14,324 bases of DNA from JAIMBK01 sp040755975 (lineage in GTDB: Bacteria; Bacillota; Desulfotomaculia; Desulfotomaculales; Nap2-2B): the NCBI GenBank assembly GCA_040755975.1, contig JBFLZY010000070.1, forward strand, positions 1-14,324, written 5' to 3'. The notes below the pieces were generated by a model. The model was not told where the DNA came from. It searched no databases and saw only the letters and a program-made list of their open reading frames with translations. Position numbers and translations under genes: made by a program. The number at the start of each line of letters is the position of its first letter. Position 1 is the first letter of the stretch. Shown here in pieces: positions 7,033 to 13,674 of the stretch.

Positions 7033-7227
7033 TTATTGCTCAGTTTGCCGCTCCAACCACCGAACAAGACCGGCCTTGTTGATCTTCCACCGCCGGCCCA
7101 CCCGTAGCGCAGGAAAGCCCTTTTGGTGGACCAACTGAAGCGCCGCCCGGTACCCGCAATTAAAAAATGCCTCCAGGTCGGGTAACTCCATGATGTCCGG
7201 CAGGTCCTCCAGTTTGCGTCTTTCCAT
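7033..7227 (-). CDS. Excisionase/AlpA-like helix-turn-helix protein
   Basis: 64 residues; ATG at 7227 with AAGGAGG seven bases upstream. The pattern LPDIMELPDLEAFFNCG, then LVHQKGFPALRVGRRWKI, then a final helix with VRWLERQ, is the MerR-like winged-helix fold of the HTH_17/excisionase family, in which the glycine-arginine wing (RVGRRWKI) contacts DNA. Members act as excisionases (architectural factors for site-specific recombination) or as AlpA-type activators of element excision. It lies 11 bases after the repressor gene and 40 bases before the replication gene, the usual place for such a factor in an early operon. Which of the two roles it has is not decided by the sequence. Confidence 0.8.
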   Translation of the reverse strand: MERRKLEDLPDIMELPDLEAFFNCGYRAALQLVHQKGFPALRVGRRWKINKAGLVRWLERQTEQ

Positions 7228-7238
7228 GGTCCCCCTCC

Positions 7239-7460
7239 TTAGCGGGACGCCCGGGCCTGGTCGTCGGCTTCGGGCATTTCTGTAAAAAGAAGGTCAGCCT
7301 TCACGTGAAAAATCTTAGCCAATTTCCGCCTATACGCAGGCCAGGGATGAACGCGCCCGCGCTCCAAATTACTTAGCGTACTTTCCGCAATGCCGGAACG
7401 CCTGGAAAGCTCTCGAATCGTCATCTTCCTCTTCAGCCTTTCCGCGCGTAACCTGAGCAA
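7239..7460 (-). CDS. Cro/CI-type repressor (XRE family)
   Basis: 73 residues. The start is TTG at 7460, supported by AAGGAGG eight bases upstream. Residues 3-61 form a compact XRE domain: LRAERLKRKMTIRELSRRSG as the first helices and AESTLSNLERGRVHPW as the recognition segment. There is no extra ligand or protease domain, so it is Cro-like rather than a LexA-type cleavable repressor. It is the first gene of the leftward operon and stands back to back with the 433-residue gene, with a perfect dyad between. It most likely sets the switch between the two directions, but which side it represses is inferred only. Confidence 0.85.
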   Translation of the reverse strand: MLRLRAERLKRKMTIRELSRRSGIAESTLSNLERGRVHPWPAYRRKLAKIFHVKADLLFTEMPEADDQARASR

Positions 7461-7473
7461 ATCCGTTCCCTCC

Positions 7474-7503
7474 TTGACAAATCTTAATTTAAAGGTTAAA
7501 TTA
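7474..7503 (+). promoter_or_regulatory. Rightward promoter with overlapping dyad operator
   Basis: TTGACA (7474-7479), 17 bases, TAAATT (7497-7502) forms a sigma-A type promoter for the gene at 7560. Over its spacer and -10 box lies TAATTTAA-AGG-TTAAATTA (7485-7503), a perfect 8-bp inverted repeat with a 3-base spacer. It lies 25 bases upstream of the repressor start at 7460, the expected place for the operator of the XRE repressor encoded there. I saw no equally good leftward promoter, although one must exist. Confidence 0.6.
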
Positions 7504-7559
7504 GATACCGGAGAAAGTGAATACCCCTAGACGAACACTGACGAACAGGGGGAAAAGAC

Positions 7560-8861
7560 ATGCTCCAGGTCCGGGTAAGACTAAAAATGGAACAGCCGAT
7601 ATGCCGCGCCCGCGTTGAATTTTATCCCAGGCCGGAAAAGGAAATGGCCGATTTTGAAAAACTCTTGCTCTCCTGTCAGCAGGACATGGTCGAATTGGCT
7701 TCCTTGGCAGCGCATTTAGAAAACGACAAGCGCCCCGTAACGATTGAGGAAACCCCAGGCAAACTCCGCCTGACGCGGGATATAATTCCCGAAACGATAT
7801 ACTCCGCAGTCGCGATAGAACCGGGGAAGACGGGGAGGTCTTTTAAGTTTAGCAACCTGGAAGCAATAAAATATCTTGAAGAAAAGTTTGAAGGATATAA
7901 AGAATTTGCACGAGAAATTCTGGATTTGGCGGTGGAAACCGGCGGGAAAAGTTTGTTCTACCGCCCCGCCGTGGTTTGGGAAAGCGCGGAAGGTTCTATT
8001 CAGCTTGGCAAGGAATTTACCGACGAAATAGTCGCGCTTGCGCTTGAAGCAGCAGCCGGGAAATATTTGGAGTACGGCAGCCTGGCAGAAAAGCTGGCCG
8101 GGTTTTATAACAAGTGGGGGCCTCTTTTTAAAGAAAAAACTGTATCCGAAGATGTGATCCGGCATCGGCTGATTCTTCTTGCCTGGTCTGCTATTTGCTG
8201 GAGATACTCCGACCAGATCGATTATAAAATACTGGACCATATCTTGATGAAACCTTTGGAAGAAGCAAAGAAAGCGTGGCTTGAATGCGATGATCTTTCT
8301 CGGCTGGAGGGGTTTGTCCTTCACGGATATCTTTCTGGCAAGTTTTCTTTTGCTCCGGTTGAGAAGGGTAAAAAAATTGTTGGTGGTTATCTCGTGCTTT
8401 TGCCGGCAGAATTCCCGGATCGGAAAAGGAAGGAAAGGGTAGTTTCCTGGTTAAGAAATATAGTTTTAAAAAGCGTGAGAAGGATACTAAACAGCGTGGA
8501 GTATAGAACTTATGCGGATCGCAAAGGCAACTTACAACTCACTGCCCAGCCCAAGGACGCCTATTCCCTGGCGCTGCTCCGGATTATCTGGGGGGACGGC
8601 AGCGGGCTTAAAAAATGCGCCTGCGGCTGCGGTCTATATACACCCCATAAGTGGTATCATCCCAGCCATGCGCGCCGGGGGAAGGTTTTGGACAATGAAA
8701 AAAGTTATTGGCGTCTACAGAAAAACAGGGGGAAGTTTACGGAAAAAGATTACAAACTGATCGAAGCCGAAATAGAGCGGCTTTGGGACAAGGGAATTCA
8801 GAAAAAAGACAGGTTGAGGGAGAAAATAAAATTGTTTACAAAGAAATTCCCCCGGCCATAA
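7560..8861 (+). CDS. Unrecognised 433-residue protein with C-terminal Cys/His cluster
   Basis: ATG at 7560 with GGGGG seven bases upstream. The first 340 residues are mixed helical with no motif I recognise; they are rich in Lys, Glu and aromatic residues. Residues 353-370 carry C353-x-C355-x-C357, then H363, H367 and H370 (CACGCGLYTPH ... HPSH), followed by a basic helical tail rich in Lys and Arg (380-433). This resembles a zinc-binding module, which often reads nucleic acid, but the spacing does not match a family I can name. It is the only long rightward gene of the element and is divergent from the repressor, a place often held by an integrase, a repressor or an accessory/defence gene. 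It shows no tyrosine- or serine-recombinase signature. Its codons are more AT-rich than those of the chromosomal genes to the right. It ends at a hairpin. Confidence 0.75.
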   Translation: MLQVRVRLKMEQPICRARVEFYPRPEKEMADFEKLLLSCQQDMVELASLAAHLENDKRPVTIEETPGKLRLTRDIIPETIYSAVAIEPGKTGRSFKFSNLEAIKYLEEKFEGYKEFAREILDLAVETGGKSLFYRPAVVWESAEGSIQLGKEFTDEIVALALEAAAGKYLEYGSLAEKLAGFYNKWGPLFKEKTVSEDVIRHRLILLAWSAICWRYSDQIDYKILDHILMKPLEEAKKAWLECDDLSRLEGFVLHGYLSGKFSFAPVEKGKKIVGGYLVLLPAEFPDRKRKERVVSWLRNIVLKSVRRILNSVEYRTYADRKGNLQLTAQPKDAYSLALLRIIWGDGSGLKKCACGCGLYTPHKWYHPSHARRGKVLDNEKSYWRLQKNRGKFTEKDYKLIEAEIERLWDKGIQKKDRLREKIKLFTKKFPRP

Positions 8862-8883
8862 CCCCCGCCGGGGGCGTTTATTT
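8862..8883 (+). terminator. Hairpin after the 433-residue gene
   Basis: CCCCC (8862-8866), loop GCC, GGGGG (8870-8874), then CGTTTATTT. It starts at the base after the stop codon. The stem is short but all G-C, and the T-rich tail is interrupted, so termination is likely but may be incomplete. Confidence 0.5.
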
Positions 8884-8916
8884 ACCGCACCTGCATTTAT
8901 ATTACTTTAAAAGCAT

Positions 8917-8945
8917 TTGACTTGCCGGTATTTTGCGTTTATAGT
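8917..8945 (+). promoter_or_regulatory. Promoter of hicBA
   Basis: TTGACT (8917-8922), 17 bases, TATAGT (8940-8945) is a good sigma-A match, 44 bases before the hicB start. No clear operator dyad was seen around it. Confidence 0.6.
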
Positions 8946-8989
8946 AGTTACAGAACCAGGGTTTTCACTTACCAGAAAGGAGTGAGTTC

Positions 8990-9193
8990 ATGAAAAGACT
9001 CACCGTTGTCATGGAACAGGAGGAAGATGGGGGCTATTCCGTATCTGTAGCAGAATTGCCCGGCTGCGCCAGCCAGGGAGATACCTGGGAAGAGGCGTTA
9101 GCCAATATCAAGGAAGCAATCGCGCTTTACCTGTGGAGCTTACAGGAGGATGGTTTGCTTTCCTCTTTTGAGGAAATAGGGGCTGCTGTATGA
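8990..9193 (+). CDS. hicB: HicB-family antitoxin
   Basis: 67 residues; ATG at 8990 with AAAGGAGTG upstream. The pattern (VVMEQEEDGGYSVSVAELPGCASQGDTWEEALANIKEAI) is the HicB partial RNase-H-like fold, with the typical GYSV strand, the LPGC turn and the EALANI helix. There is no C-terminal DNA-binding domain, so this is the short HicB type and self-regulation by HicB alone is doubtful. The product should bind and neutralise HicA. The gene precedes hicA and overlaps it by four bases (ATGA), so antitoxin is made first. It lies within about 700 bases of the element end, where an addiction module would help retain the element. Confidence 0.88.
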   Translation: MKRLTVVMEQEEDGGYSVSVAELPGCASQGDTWEEALANIKEAIALYLWSLQEDGLLSSFEEIGAAV

Positions 9194-9420
9194 GCGAACT
9201 TCCCCAGGTACCGGGTGAGCGTTTAGTAAGGGCCTTAGAAAAAGCAGGTTTTTACGTAAAAGGGAAAAAGGGAAGTCATGTTGTAATGGTCCACAAGAAA
9301 GATCCTCTCCGCCGGGCTGTTATACCTGTTCACGGCAGTAGACCGGTGCGTCCGGGCACTTTGAGATCGATTCTTAAGGGCGCTAAACTTTCCGTGGAAG
9401 AAATACGAAATTTAATTTGA
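9190..9420 (+). CDS. hicA: HicA-family mRNA interferase toxin
   Basis: 76 residues. The sequence has the dsRBD-like HicA fold: an N-terminal helix (GERLVRALEKAGF), the GKKGSH motif with catalytic H30, a strand (VVMVHK), a basic loop, and a C-terminal helix (TLRSILKGAKLSVEEI). The GSH motif and the length are complete, so the toxin appears intact. HicA cleaves mRNA and transfer-messenger RNA in a translation-independent way in the studied homologues. The start overlaps the stop of hicB (ATGA). A strong terminator follows eight bases after the stop. Confidence 0.9.
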   Translation: MSELPQVPGERLVRALEKAGFYVKGKKGSHVVMVHKKDPLRRAVIPVHGSRPVRPGTLRSILKGAKLSVEEIRNLI

Positions 9421-9427
9421 CCGCAAC

Positions 9428-9462
9428 GCCCCCGGTAAGAGCGTTAGGACCGGGGGCTTTTT
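9428..9462 (+). terminator. Rho-independent terminator of hicBA
   Basis: GCCCCCGGT (9428-9436) pairs perfectly with ACCGGGGGC (9449-9457) around a 12-base loop, followed by five T residues. This is the strongest terminator in the window. Confidence 0.85.
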
Positions 9463-9577
9463 ACTGCAACCGCGCCCACAAACCCTTGCCCCGCCTGGAA
9501 TAGCGGTCACGGTATTTACAGCAATAGTACTGCAACGGGACGGATTTCACCCTACCATAACGGCATTTAACTGACAT
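9461..9577 (-). CDS. Possible 38-residue Cys-containing peptide
   Basis: A short ATG-to-TAA frame (9577-9461) codes for a basic peptide with C5, C19 and C20, many Arg and Lys, and an order (KCRYG ... QYYCCKYRDRYS) that recalls a zinc-ribbon N-terminus of transposases with some cysteines lost. The ribosome binding site is weak. It could be a small real protein of the element end, a decayed fragment, or chance. Confidence 0.25.
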   Translation of the reverse strand: MSVKCRYGRVKSVPLQYYCCKYRDRYSRRGKGLWARLQ

Positions 9578-9650
9578 TTCCAATTCCGCAAAGCCTTGAT
9601 ATTACTGTATTTTACCTTCACTTACCTTAACGGAAGAACGCGCCTTGTCC
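9578..9650. other. Element-side spacer before the attachment site
   Basis: No gene, tRNA 5' half or strong signal is visible here. The sequence immediately left of 9651 ends in TTGTCC and cannot pair with GCAAG (9658-9662) to form an anticodon stem, which is why it is assigned to the element. Confidence 0.4.
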
Positions 9651-9695
9651 TTGACACGCAAGAGGTCGTTGGTTCAATTCCAATCCCGCCCACCA
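9651..9695 (+). other. tRNA-Val(GAC) 3' fragment, attachment site (att) of the element
   Basis: The 45 bases read as the 3' part of a tRNA: anticodon loop TTGACAC with anticodon GAC (9653-9655), 3' anticodon stem GCAAG (9658-9662), variable loop AGGTC, T arm GTTGG-TTCAATT-CCAAT (9668-9684), acceptor strand CCCGCCC (9685-9691), A, and encoded CCA (9693-9695). The 5' partners (CTTGC for the anticodon stem, GGGCGGG for the acceptor) are absent on the left, so no complete tRNA is made here. This is the duplicate 3' end that remains at the far end of an element integrated into a tRNA gene. Identity as valine rests on the loop alone. Confidence 0.8.
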
Positions 9696-9715
9696 GGAAA
9701 AAATAAAAGTGACGG

Positions 9716-9763
9716 AAAATAACCTCTCCCCAGGGCACCGGTCCGGAGGAGGGGTTATTTGTT
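9716..9763 (+). terminator. Terminator-like hairpin behind the tRNA fragment
   Basis: AAAATAACC at 9716-9724 pairs with GGTTATTTG at 9753-9761 apart from the outermost bases, with an inner, imperfect CTCC/GGAG stem. A short T run lies at the 3' side. It is probably the original terminator of the chromosomal tRNA-Val gene, cut off from it by the insertion. Confidence 0.5.
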
Positions 9764-9777
9764 TAAAAAACAAAGTA

Positions 9778-9812
9778 TTGACAAAAAAATTATTAAAGCT
9801 TTAATTTAATAT
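9778..9812 (+). promoter_or_regulatory. Promoter region with palindrome before the radical SAM gene
   Basis: TTGACA at 9778-9783 is a perfect -35 box; the AT-rich part from 9801 can supply a weak -10 (TTAATT at 17 bases spacing). ATTAAAGCTTTAAT (9792-9805) is a perfect 14-base palindrome in the spacer, so repressor control is plausible. The regulator is unknown. The rest of 9463-9842 holds the terminators, the tRNA fragment and the short peptide frame only. Confidence 0.45.
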
Positions 9813-9842
9813 TAGGAAAATTTCCCGGAAGGAGGTTTACCG

Positions 9843-11210
9843 ATGAGTCTGGCCACCAGTTTTTTGGGTGAAGCGGTTTTAAAGCCGGTTTTCAACTACG
9901 TCAGCAGGGATCCCGAAAAAAGCCTGCCGGCTCTTTTAAAATGGGTCGAAAAAGTCCCCTTCCACCCTAATATTCGCCAGGTTGTGAAAGGGGCCTGCAA
10001 AGTTCTTCAGGATCCGGAAAACAACTGGCACCAGCTGGCTATCCGGGTGCTCAAAAATACCCATCCCCGGGTCAAAGAGCGTCTCATCATCAACTTTTTC
10101 TTAAACGCCTGGTTGCTGGGGGTGCCCAGGCAAAGAGAGGTAACCGAGCGCACCGGCGTGAACATCCCCTTTGCCATTGTCTTGAGCCCCACCGCCCGCT
10201 GCAACCTGCGCTGCACCGGCTGCTGGGCGGCCGACTACAACCGGCAGGAAGAAATGGATTTTGCCACTCTGGACCGGATTTGCCGGGAAGCCAAAGAATT
10301 GGGCATTTACCTCTTCGTGATCACCGGCGGGGAACCTCTCGTCCGCAAAGACGATCTTCTGAATCTGGCCGCCAGGCACCCCGACCTGGGGTTCCACGTC
10401 TATACCAACGGCACGCTGGTGGATGAGCGCCTGGTGGACGAGGCCCTGCACTGCGGGAACGTGGGCTTCGCTTTTAGCCTGGAAGGGTTTCGGGAAACCA
10501 CTGACGCCCGCCGGGGTAAAGGGGTTTACGACAAGGTGATGCGCGCCATGGACATGGTGCACGAGGCCGGCCTTTTGTTTGGTTTTTCGGGTACTTACAC
10601 GCGCCACAATACAGAAGAAGTGGGCAGCGACGAGTTTCTCGACCACATGATCGCCAAAGGCTGCACGTTTGGCTGGTACTTTACCTACGTGCCGGTGGGC
10701 AGCGGCGTGGATTTGGATTTAATGGCCACCCCGGCCCAGCGGGCCTTTATGTACGAACAGGTGATTAACAAGTTCCGGCGCACTAAACCCATCTTTGTGG
10801 TGGACTTCTGGAGCGACGGCCCCTTGGCCCACGGGTGCATCGCCGGGGGGAGGCGCTACCTGCATATCAACGCCGCCGGGGACGTGGAGCCCTGCGCCTT
10901 CGTCCACTACGCTTCGGGCAACATCAAGAACATGTCCCTTTTGCAGGCGCTGGACCTCCCTTTGATGCGCGCCTACCGGGCCAGGCAGCCGTTTAACGAA
11001 AACCTGCTCCGCCCCTGCCCGATTATCGATAATCCGCCTGCCCTGGCCGAAATGGTGGAGGAAAGCGGGGCGTACCCCACCCAGCTGAACCCTGGTAGCG
11101 CCCGGGAACTGGGTGAGGCCCTAAGAAACCACGCCGCTGCGTGGGGAGAAATGGCGGACGCTCTCTGGGAGCGGGATTACGTACAGAAAAGGCAAAAAGC
11201 TGCTGTTTAG
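9843..11210 (+). CDS. Radical SAM protein with SPASM-like C-terminal cysteines
   Basis: 455 residues; ATG at 9843 with GGAGG seven bases upstream. Residues 1-105 are a helical N-terminal extension. The radical SAM core (110-330) has C120-x3-C124-x2-C127 followed by Trp (CNLRCTGCW), which binds the 4Fe-4S cluster and S-adenosylmethionine, and the TGGEP motif at 161-165. The C-terminal part has C332, C351 and C392 in a HINAAGDVEPCAF context, as in SPASM or Twitch domains that hold an auxiliary cluster. The substrate is not shown by the sequence. The next gene is a KAS III, so a link to lipid or acyl metabolism is possible but not demonstrated, and fabH has its own promoter. It is the first intact gene on the chromosomal side of the attachment site. 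Confidence 0.85.
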   Translation: MSLATSFLGEAVLKPVFNYVSRDPEKSLPALLKWVEKVPFHPNIRQVVKGACKVLQDPENNWHQLAIRVLKNTHPRVKERLIINFFLNAWLLGVPRQREVTERTGVNIPFAIVLSPTARCNLRCTGCWAADYNRQEEMDFATLDRICREAKELGIYLFVITGGEPLVRKDDLLNLAARHPDLGFHVYTNGTLVDERLVDEALHCGNVGFAFSLEGFRETTDARRGKGVYDKVMRAMDMVHEAGLLFGFSGTYTRHNTEEVGSDEFLDHMIAKGCTFGWYFTYVPVGSGVDLDLMATPAQRAFMYEQVINKFRRTKPIFVVDFWSDGPLAHGCIAGGRRYLHINAAGDVEPCAFVHYASGNIKNMSLLQALDLPLMRAYRARQPFNENLLRPCPIIDNPPALAEMVEESGAYPTQLNPGSARELGEALRNHAAAWGEMADALWERDYVQKRQKAAV

Positions 11211-11250
11211 CGGGTTCAAAAAGTTTTCCGGCCGGGGAAAAAGAAAAACC

Positions 11251-11279
11251 TTTTCAATCCGGCCGGGATATTTTATAAT
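11251..11279 (+). promoter_or_regulatory. Promoter of the fabH-like gene
   Basis: TTTTCA (11251-11256), 17 bases, TATAAT (11274-11279) is a good sigma-A match. Two CCGGCCGG blocks (around 11228 and 11260) surround it and could form a weak hairpin at the end of the preceding gene, but no T run follows. Confidence 0.55.
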
Positions 11280-11345
11280 TCTTGCGGGGGCCGTTATTGG
11301 TTTTTGATTCCGATCCCCCCTTATATTTTAAGGGAGTTAAGCGCG

Positions 11346-12338
11346 TTGCAGAAAAATTTAAGAGCAGCAGGGGTGGTGGGTGCGGGCATCGCCTTGCCCG
11401 GGCGCGTGGTTACCAATGAAGAGCTGGCCGTACGCCTGCAAATCGACGCCGACTGGATAACCGCCCGGAGCGGGGTAAAGGAACGGCGGTTGGCCGGAGC
11501 CGGCCAGGCAGCCAGCGATTTCGCCGTCCAGGCTGCCCAGCGGGCCCTGGCTTTTGCCGGCGTAAAGCCTGAAGAAGTGGATTTAATTATTTTTGCCACC
11601 AACACGCCGGACCATCTTGTTCCTGCCGCGGGCTGTACAACACAAGAGAAGCTGGGAGCCACCCGGGCCGGCGCCTTTGATTTGGTCGCCGGCTGCAGCG
11701 GTTCCGTCTACGCCCTGGCCATCGGCGCCCAGTTCATCTCTACCGGTACTTACGACACCGTTCTGATTATCGGTGCCGAGATCATGTCCGCCATTTTGGA
11801 CTGGAACGACCGCAACACCTGCGTTCTTTTCGGGGATGGGGCGGGGGCGCTGGTAATGCGCCCGGTTCCCCCTGGGCGCGGGGTCCTTTCTTTTTGCCTG
11901 GGCGCCCGCGGGGAGAAAGACCCCAGCATCATTATCCCCGCGGGCGGTTCGCGCCTCCCTCCCTCGCGCGAAACAGTAGAGAAAAAATTGCACTACGTTC
12001 AGATGGACGGGAAAGAGGTCTTCCGATTTGCCGTGCGCGCCCAGGATGACGTTTGCGCCGAAGTCCTGCAGGCGGCGGGGTTGACTCCCCGGGACGTGAC
12101 TCTCTTTGTTCCTCACCAGGCAAATCTGCGCATTATTGAAGGGGCGGCCAAACGAATGGGCATTCCCATGGAAAAGGTTCTGGTCACCCTCGATAAGTTC
12201 GGAAACACTTCCGCCGCTTCCATCCCCATGTCTTTGGCGTATGCCGTGGAAAACGGAAGATTGCAAGCAGGGGACGTGGTTCTGTTAACCGGTTTCGGCG
12301 CGGGTTTGACCTATGCGGGGATGGTTCTTCGCTGGTGA
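11346..12338 (+). CDS. fabH: Beta-ketoacyl-ACP synthase III (KAS III, FabH-like)
   Basis: 330 residues from the TTG at 11346, chosen because AGGGAG lies nine bases upstream; the longer TTG reading from 11304 has no ribosome binding site. The triad of KAS III is complete: C117 in LVAGCSGS, H257 in VPHQAN, and N287 in FGNTSAAS, at the usual spacing. The thiolase-like fold glycines (GDGAGA, TGFGAGLTYAG) are present. In the standard pathway it condenses an acyl-CoA starter with malonyl-ACP to begin fatty acid synthesis. No other fab gene is near, so this may be a second, specialised copy with another starter or product; the substrate cannot be read from the sequence. It probably shares a transcript with the aminotransferase 76 bases on. 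Confidence 0.9.
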   Translation: MQKNLRAAGVVGAGIALPGRVVTNEELAVRLQIDADWITARSGVKERRLAGAGQAASDFAVQAAQRALAFAGVKPEEVDLIIFATNTPDHLVPAAGCTTQEKLGATRAGAFDLVAGCSGSVYALAIGAQFISTGTYDTVLIIGAEIMSAILDWNDRNTCVLFGDGAGALVMRPVPPGRGVLSFCLGARGEKDPSIIIPAGGSRLPPSRETVEKKLHYVQMDGKEVFRFAVRAQDDVCAEVLQAAGLTPRDVTLFVPHQANLRIIEGAAKRMGIPMEKVLVTLDKFGNTSAASIPMSLAYAVENGRLQAGDVVLLTGFGAGLTYAGMVLRW

Positions 12339-12414
12339 TTTGTGATTTTGCAGGAAATGTCCATCCGGCGGCGAATCATCTTCCAGGGGGTTGTTTAGAA
12401 AGCAGGTGGTTGTT

Positions 12415-13575
12415 TTGGGTGACTTAAACCGCAAACTCCCCGACCGGGCGGGTGAAATTTCCCCTTTTATTGTTATGGATGTGCTGGAAAGGGCGCAGAG
12501 CATGGAGGCGCGTGGAGAGCAGATCATCCACCTGGAAATCGGCGAGCCGGACTTCGACACTCCCCAACCGGTGAAAGAAGCAGCTGCCCGCGCCCTTACT
12601 GACGGCGACACGCATTACACGCACAGCCTGGGGAAACCCGCTTTAAGATATGAAATTGCCGATTACTATTGGAAAAGATATAAAGTAAGGATTTCGCCCG
12701 AACAAATTGTTGTTACCTCCGGTACTTCGCCGGGAATGTTGCTGGTTTTTTCTGTTCTGATCGAAAAAGGGGAAGAGGTCATTCTTCCCGACCCGCACTA
12801 TGCCTGTTATCCTAACTTTGTGCGCTACCTGGAGGGCAGGCCGGTTTTTGTGCCGCTCCGCGAAGAAGACGGCTTTAAATACAGGGTGGAGGAGATTAAA
12901 AAACACGTCACTCCTTTAACCAGGGCGATAATGGTCAATTCTCCGGCCAACCCCACCGGGGCCGTTTTTACCGCCCAGGAGCTAAAAGAACTGGCCGGCC
13001 TGGATCAGTTGATTATTGCCGACGAAATTTACCACGGACTGGTTTACGAAGGGGAAGAACACACCATTTTAGAGTTTACCGACCGCGCTTTCGTCATTAA
13101 CGGTTTTTCCAAGCTCTATGCCATGACCGGGTGGCGGCTTGGGTACGTGATCGCTCCGCCGGAGTTTGTCCGGCCTATGCAAAAGCTCCAGCAGAATCTC
13201 TTTATTTGCGCCCCTTCCTTTGTGCAGGCGGCCGGGATCGCGGCATTGCGGGATTGCGCAGGGCATGTTGCCGAGATGGTGGCGGTATACGACCGGCGCC
13301 GCCGATACCTTTTGGAAAGGCTGAAGAAGATGGGGATCGCCACGCGGGTCGACCCGACGGGAGCCTTTTACGCGCTGGCCAATGTGCAAAAATACACCAG
13401 CGATTCTTACTCCTTTGCCTTTGCAGTCCTGGAAAAGGCCGGGGTAGCCGTAACCCCCGGGATTGACTTTGGCCGCAACTGCGAGGGCTACCTGCGCCTT
13501 TCTTACGCCAATTCCCTGGAGAATATAAAAGAAGGGCTCGATCGTTTGGAGCGTTTTTTAGACGGGATAACTTAA
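12415..13575 (+). CDS. Class I/II PLP-dependent aminotransferase
   Basis: 386 residues from the TTG at 12415, with AGGTGG five bases upstream; an earlier TTG (12391) gives 394 residues but has no spaced ribosome binding site. The fold-type I features are complete: the HYTHSLGKPALR substrate region, NSPANPTGAVF, ADEIYHGLVYEG with the pyridoxal-N aspartate, and NGFSKLYAMTGWRLGY, where the Lys at about residue 233 forms the Schiff base, plus a C-terminal RLSYANS arginine for the substrate carboxylate. It belongs to the aspartate aminotransferase-like group (AspC/AlaT/PatA type). Substrate is uncertain. It follows the KAS III gene by 76 bases and is closed by a hairpin. Confidence 0.88.
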   Translation: MGDLNRKLPDRAGEISPFIVMDVLERAQSMEARGEQIIHLEIGEPDFDTPQPVKEAAARALTDGDTHYTHSLGKPALRYEIADYYWKRYKVRISPEQIVVTSGTSPGMLLVFSVLIEKGEEVILPDPHYACYPNFVRYLEGRPVFVPLREEDGFKYRVEEIKKHVTPLTRAIMVNSPANPTGAVFTAQELKELAGLDQLIIADEIYHGLVYEGEEHTILEFTDRAFVINGFSKLYAMTGWRLGYVIAPPEFVRPMQKLQQNLFICAPSFVQAAGIAALRDCAGHVAEMVAVYDRRRRYLLERLKKMGIATRVDPTGAFYALANVQKYTSDSYSFAFAVLEKAGVAVTPGIDFGRNCEGYLRLSYANSLENIKEGLDRLERFLDGIT

Positions 13576-13645
13576 CAAGCTTCCCAAGTTTCCCTAAAAG
13601 CTGGCGGTCAGGATGCCGGCGGTGCAATACCTAAAAAAGATTGCG

Positions 13646-13674
13646 AGGGCGTCCCAAGGGCGCCCTAAGTTTTT
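13646..13674 (+). terminator. Terminator after the aminotransferase gene
   Basis: AGGGCG (13646-13651) pairs with CGCCCT (13661-13666), then AAG and five T residues. On the other strand the same hairpin is followed by a TCTTTTTT run, so it may end the leftward gene at 13665 as well. The interval 13576-13664 holds no gene. Confidence 0.65.

Noticed and set aside
7716..8324. Open minus-strand frame of 202 residues
   Set aside because: Antisense to the 433-residue gene, which has promoter, ribosome binding site and terminator in the right places; the minus reading is rich in Phe and Pro with no motif.
7560..8861. Integrase or recombinase
   Set aside because: I looked for the tyrosine recombinase R-HxxR-Y set and for a serine recombinase N-terminus and found neither.
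9620..9695. Complete tRNA gene
   Set aside because: Only the 3' part fits; no D arm, no 5' acceptor strand GGGCGGG and no 5' anticodon stem CTTGC occur to the left.
11583..12266. Open minus-strand frame of 227 residues
   Set aside because: It is antisense to the complete KAS III gene with all catalytic residues in place.
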